Shown: positions 63,981 to 64,000 of the stretch, piece after piece
Position numbering within the stretch: position 1 is the stretch's first letter
Layout of the letters: every line of letters begins with the position of its first letter
Assembly (NCBI RefSeq): GCF_051020955.1
Contig: NW_027476524.1
Coordinates: forward strand, 124,001-188,000
Direction of reading: 5' to 3'
Length of the DNA: 64,000 nucleotides
Source: Megalopta genalis
Lineage: Eukaryota > Arthropoda > Insecta > Hymenoptera > Halictidae
Program-made: the position numbers and the translations under genes
Notes under the pieces: model-generated
The model's input: only the letters and a program-made list of their open reading frames with translations
Told to the model about the DNA's origin: nothing
Database searches by the model: none

Positions 63981-64000
63981 CGAAGTGGAAGGCTTAGCTT

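Larger units (their letters stand above)
1..64000 (+). repeat. 30-bp satellite array filling the whole window
   Basis: Every stretch I read is a head-to-tail copy of a 30-bp monomer. With position 1 of the window as monomer position 1, positions 11-22 carry the core TTAGCTTCAAAT (variants TTAACTTC, TTACCTTC, TTGGATTC, TTAGAGTC) and positions 26-30 are usually TGCGA. Positions 1-10 and 23-25 vary and define the monomer types. By count the consensus monomer is about one third G+C, with A clearly exceeding T on this strand. The unit length is almost always exactly 30; rare 29- and 31-bp monomers shift the register. No monomer is inverted and no unrelated sequence interrupts the array, so neither array edge lies in the window. 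This is the structure of a eukaryotic satellite DNA; a prokaryotic source is very unlikely at this length. The family was not recognised from memory and no species can be assigned. Confidence 0.97.

Noticed and set aside
1..64000. CRISPR array with about 30-bp repeats
   Set aside because: There are no unique spacers; consecutive 30-bp units are all related to one another and no cas-like gene is present.
1..64000. Telomeric repeat
   Set aside because: TTAGC occurs within a 30-bp unit, but no short TTAGG- or TTAGGG-type tandem is seen.
1..64000. CENP-B box-like motif as proof of a centromere
   Set aside because: TTCAAATCAATGCGA has a superficial resemblance in its TTC and CGA parts, but the spacing and the CGGG end of the known box are missing. 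A centromeric role remains only a possibility.

Overview
The whole 64 kb window is one uninterrupted tandem-repeat (satellite) array. I see no ordinary protein gene, RNA gene, transposon, CRISPR array or unique spacer anywhere in it. The basic unit is a 30-bp, A-rich monomer (roughly 2,130 copies) with a conserved core TTAGCTTCAAAT and usually a TGCGA end. Every monomer reads head-to-tail in the same orientation. An array of this size and homogeneity points to eukaryotic heterochromatin (centromeric, pericentromeric, subtelomeric or sex-chromosome type). The sequence holds no coding anchor that would identify the species. CpG is not obviously depleted, which fits a lightly methylated genome, but that is weak evidence.

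The array is nested at four levels. (1) The 30-bp monomer. (2) A 150-bp higher-order repeat (HOR) of five diverged monomers in fixed order, called A-B-C-D-E here. It occurs in two interchangeable flavours (the C-D-E part either 'TNG..TCD / KHD..ACE / SNE..RE' or 'TND..ICG / LNE..AGE / TNE..PCE' when read as codons). (3) Modules of 300-1,050 bp, many delimited by a 31-bp monomer with one extra base (GATATTAAC instead of GATTTAAC). (4) Recent duplications of about 2-8 kb, whose offsets are multiples of 30 plus the net small indels.

Layout: 1-3,870 is a homogeneous block of 150-bp HORs with 720/450/750-bp super-units. 3,871-12,988 is a mosaic punctuated by the 31-bp monomer and includes a 2.05-kb block present twice. 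12,989-24,276 is a near-identical head-to-tail duplication of a 5,644-bp unit. 24,277-34,232 holds two related units of about 4 kb, the second carrying 300 bp more. 34,233-40,293 is a tandem duplication of a 3,031-bp unit, followed by a truncated third copy. 40,861-47,268 is older and more degenerate, and is most diverged at about 44.3-45.8 kb. 47,269-64,000 is a second subfamily (31-bp monomer with TTCATATC instead of TTCAAATC), itself a patchwork of 2-3-kb duplications at offsets of 7,980, 7,260, 7,171 and 4,619 bp.

Because 30 is a multiple of 3, one frame on each strand is open for long stretches (up to about 470 codons on + and 1,064 on -). Stop codons, 29- and 31-bp monomers and amino-acid-changing substitutions spread across the array argue that these are by-products of periodicity rather than genes. 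The window's interest lies in its repeat architecture and recent turnover.
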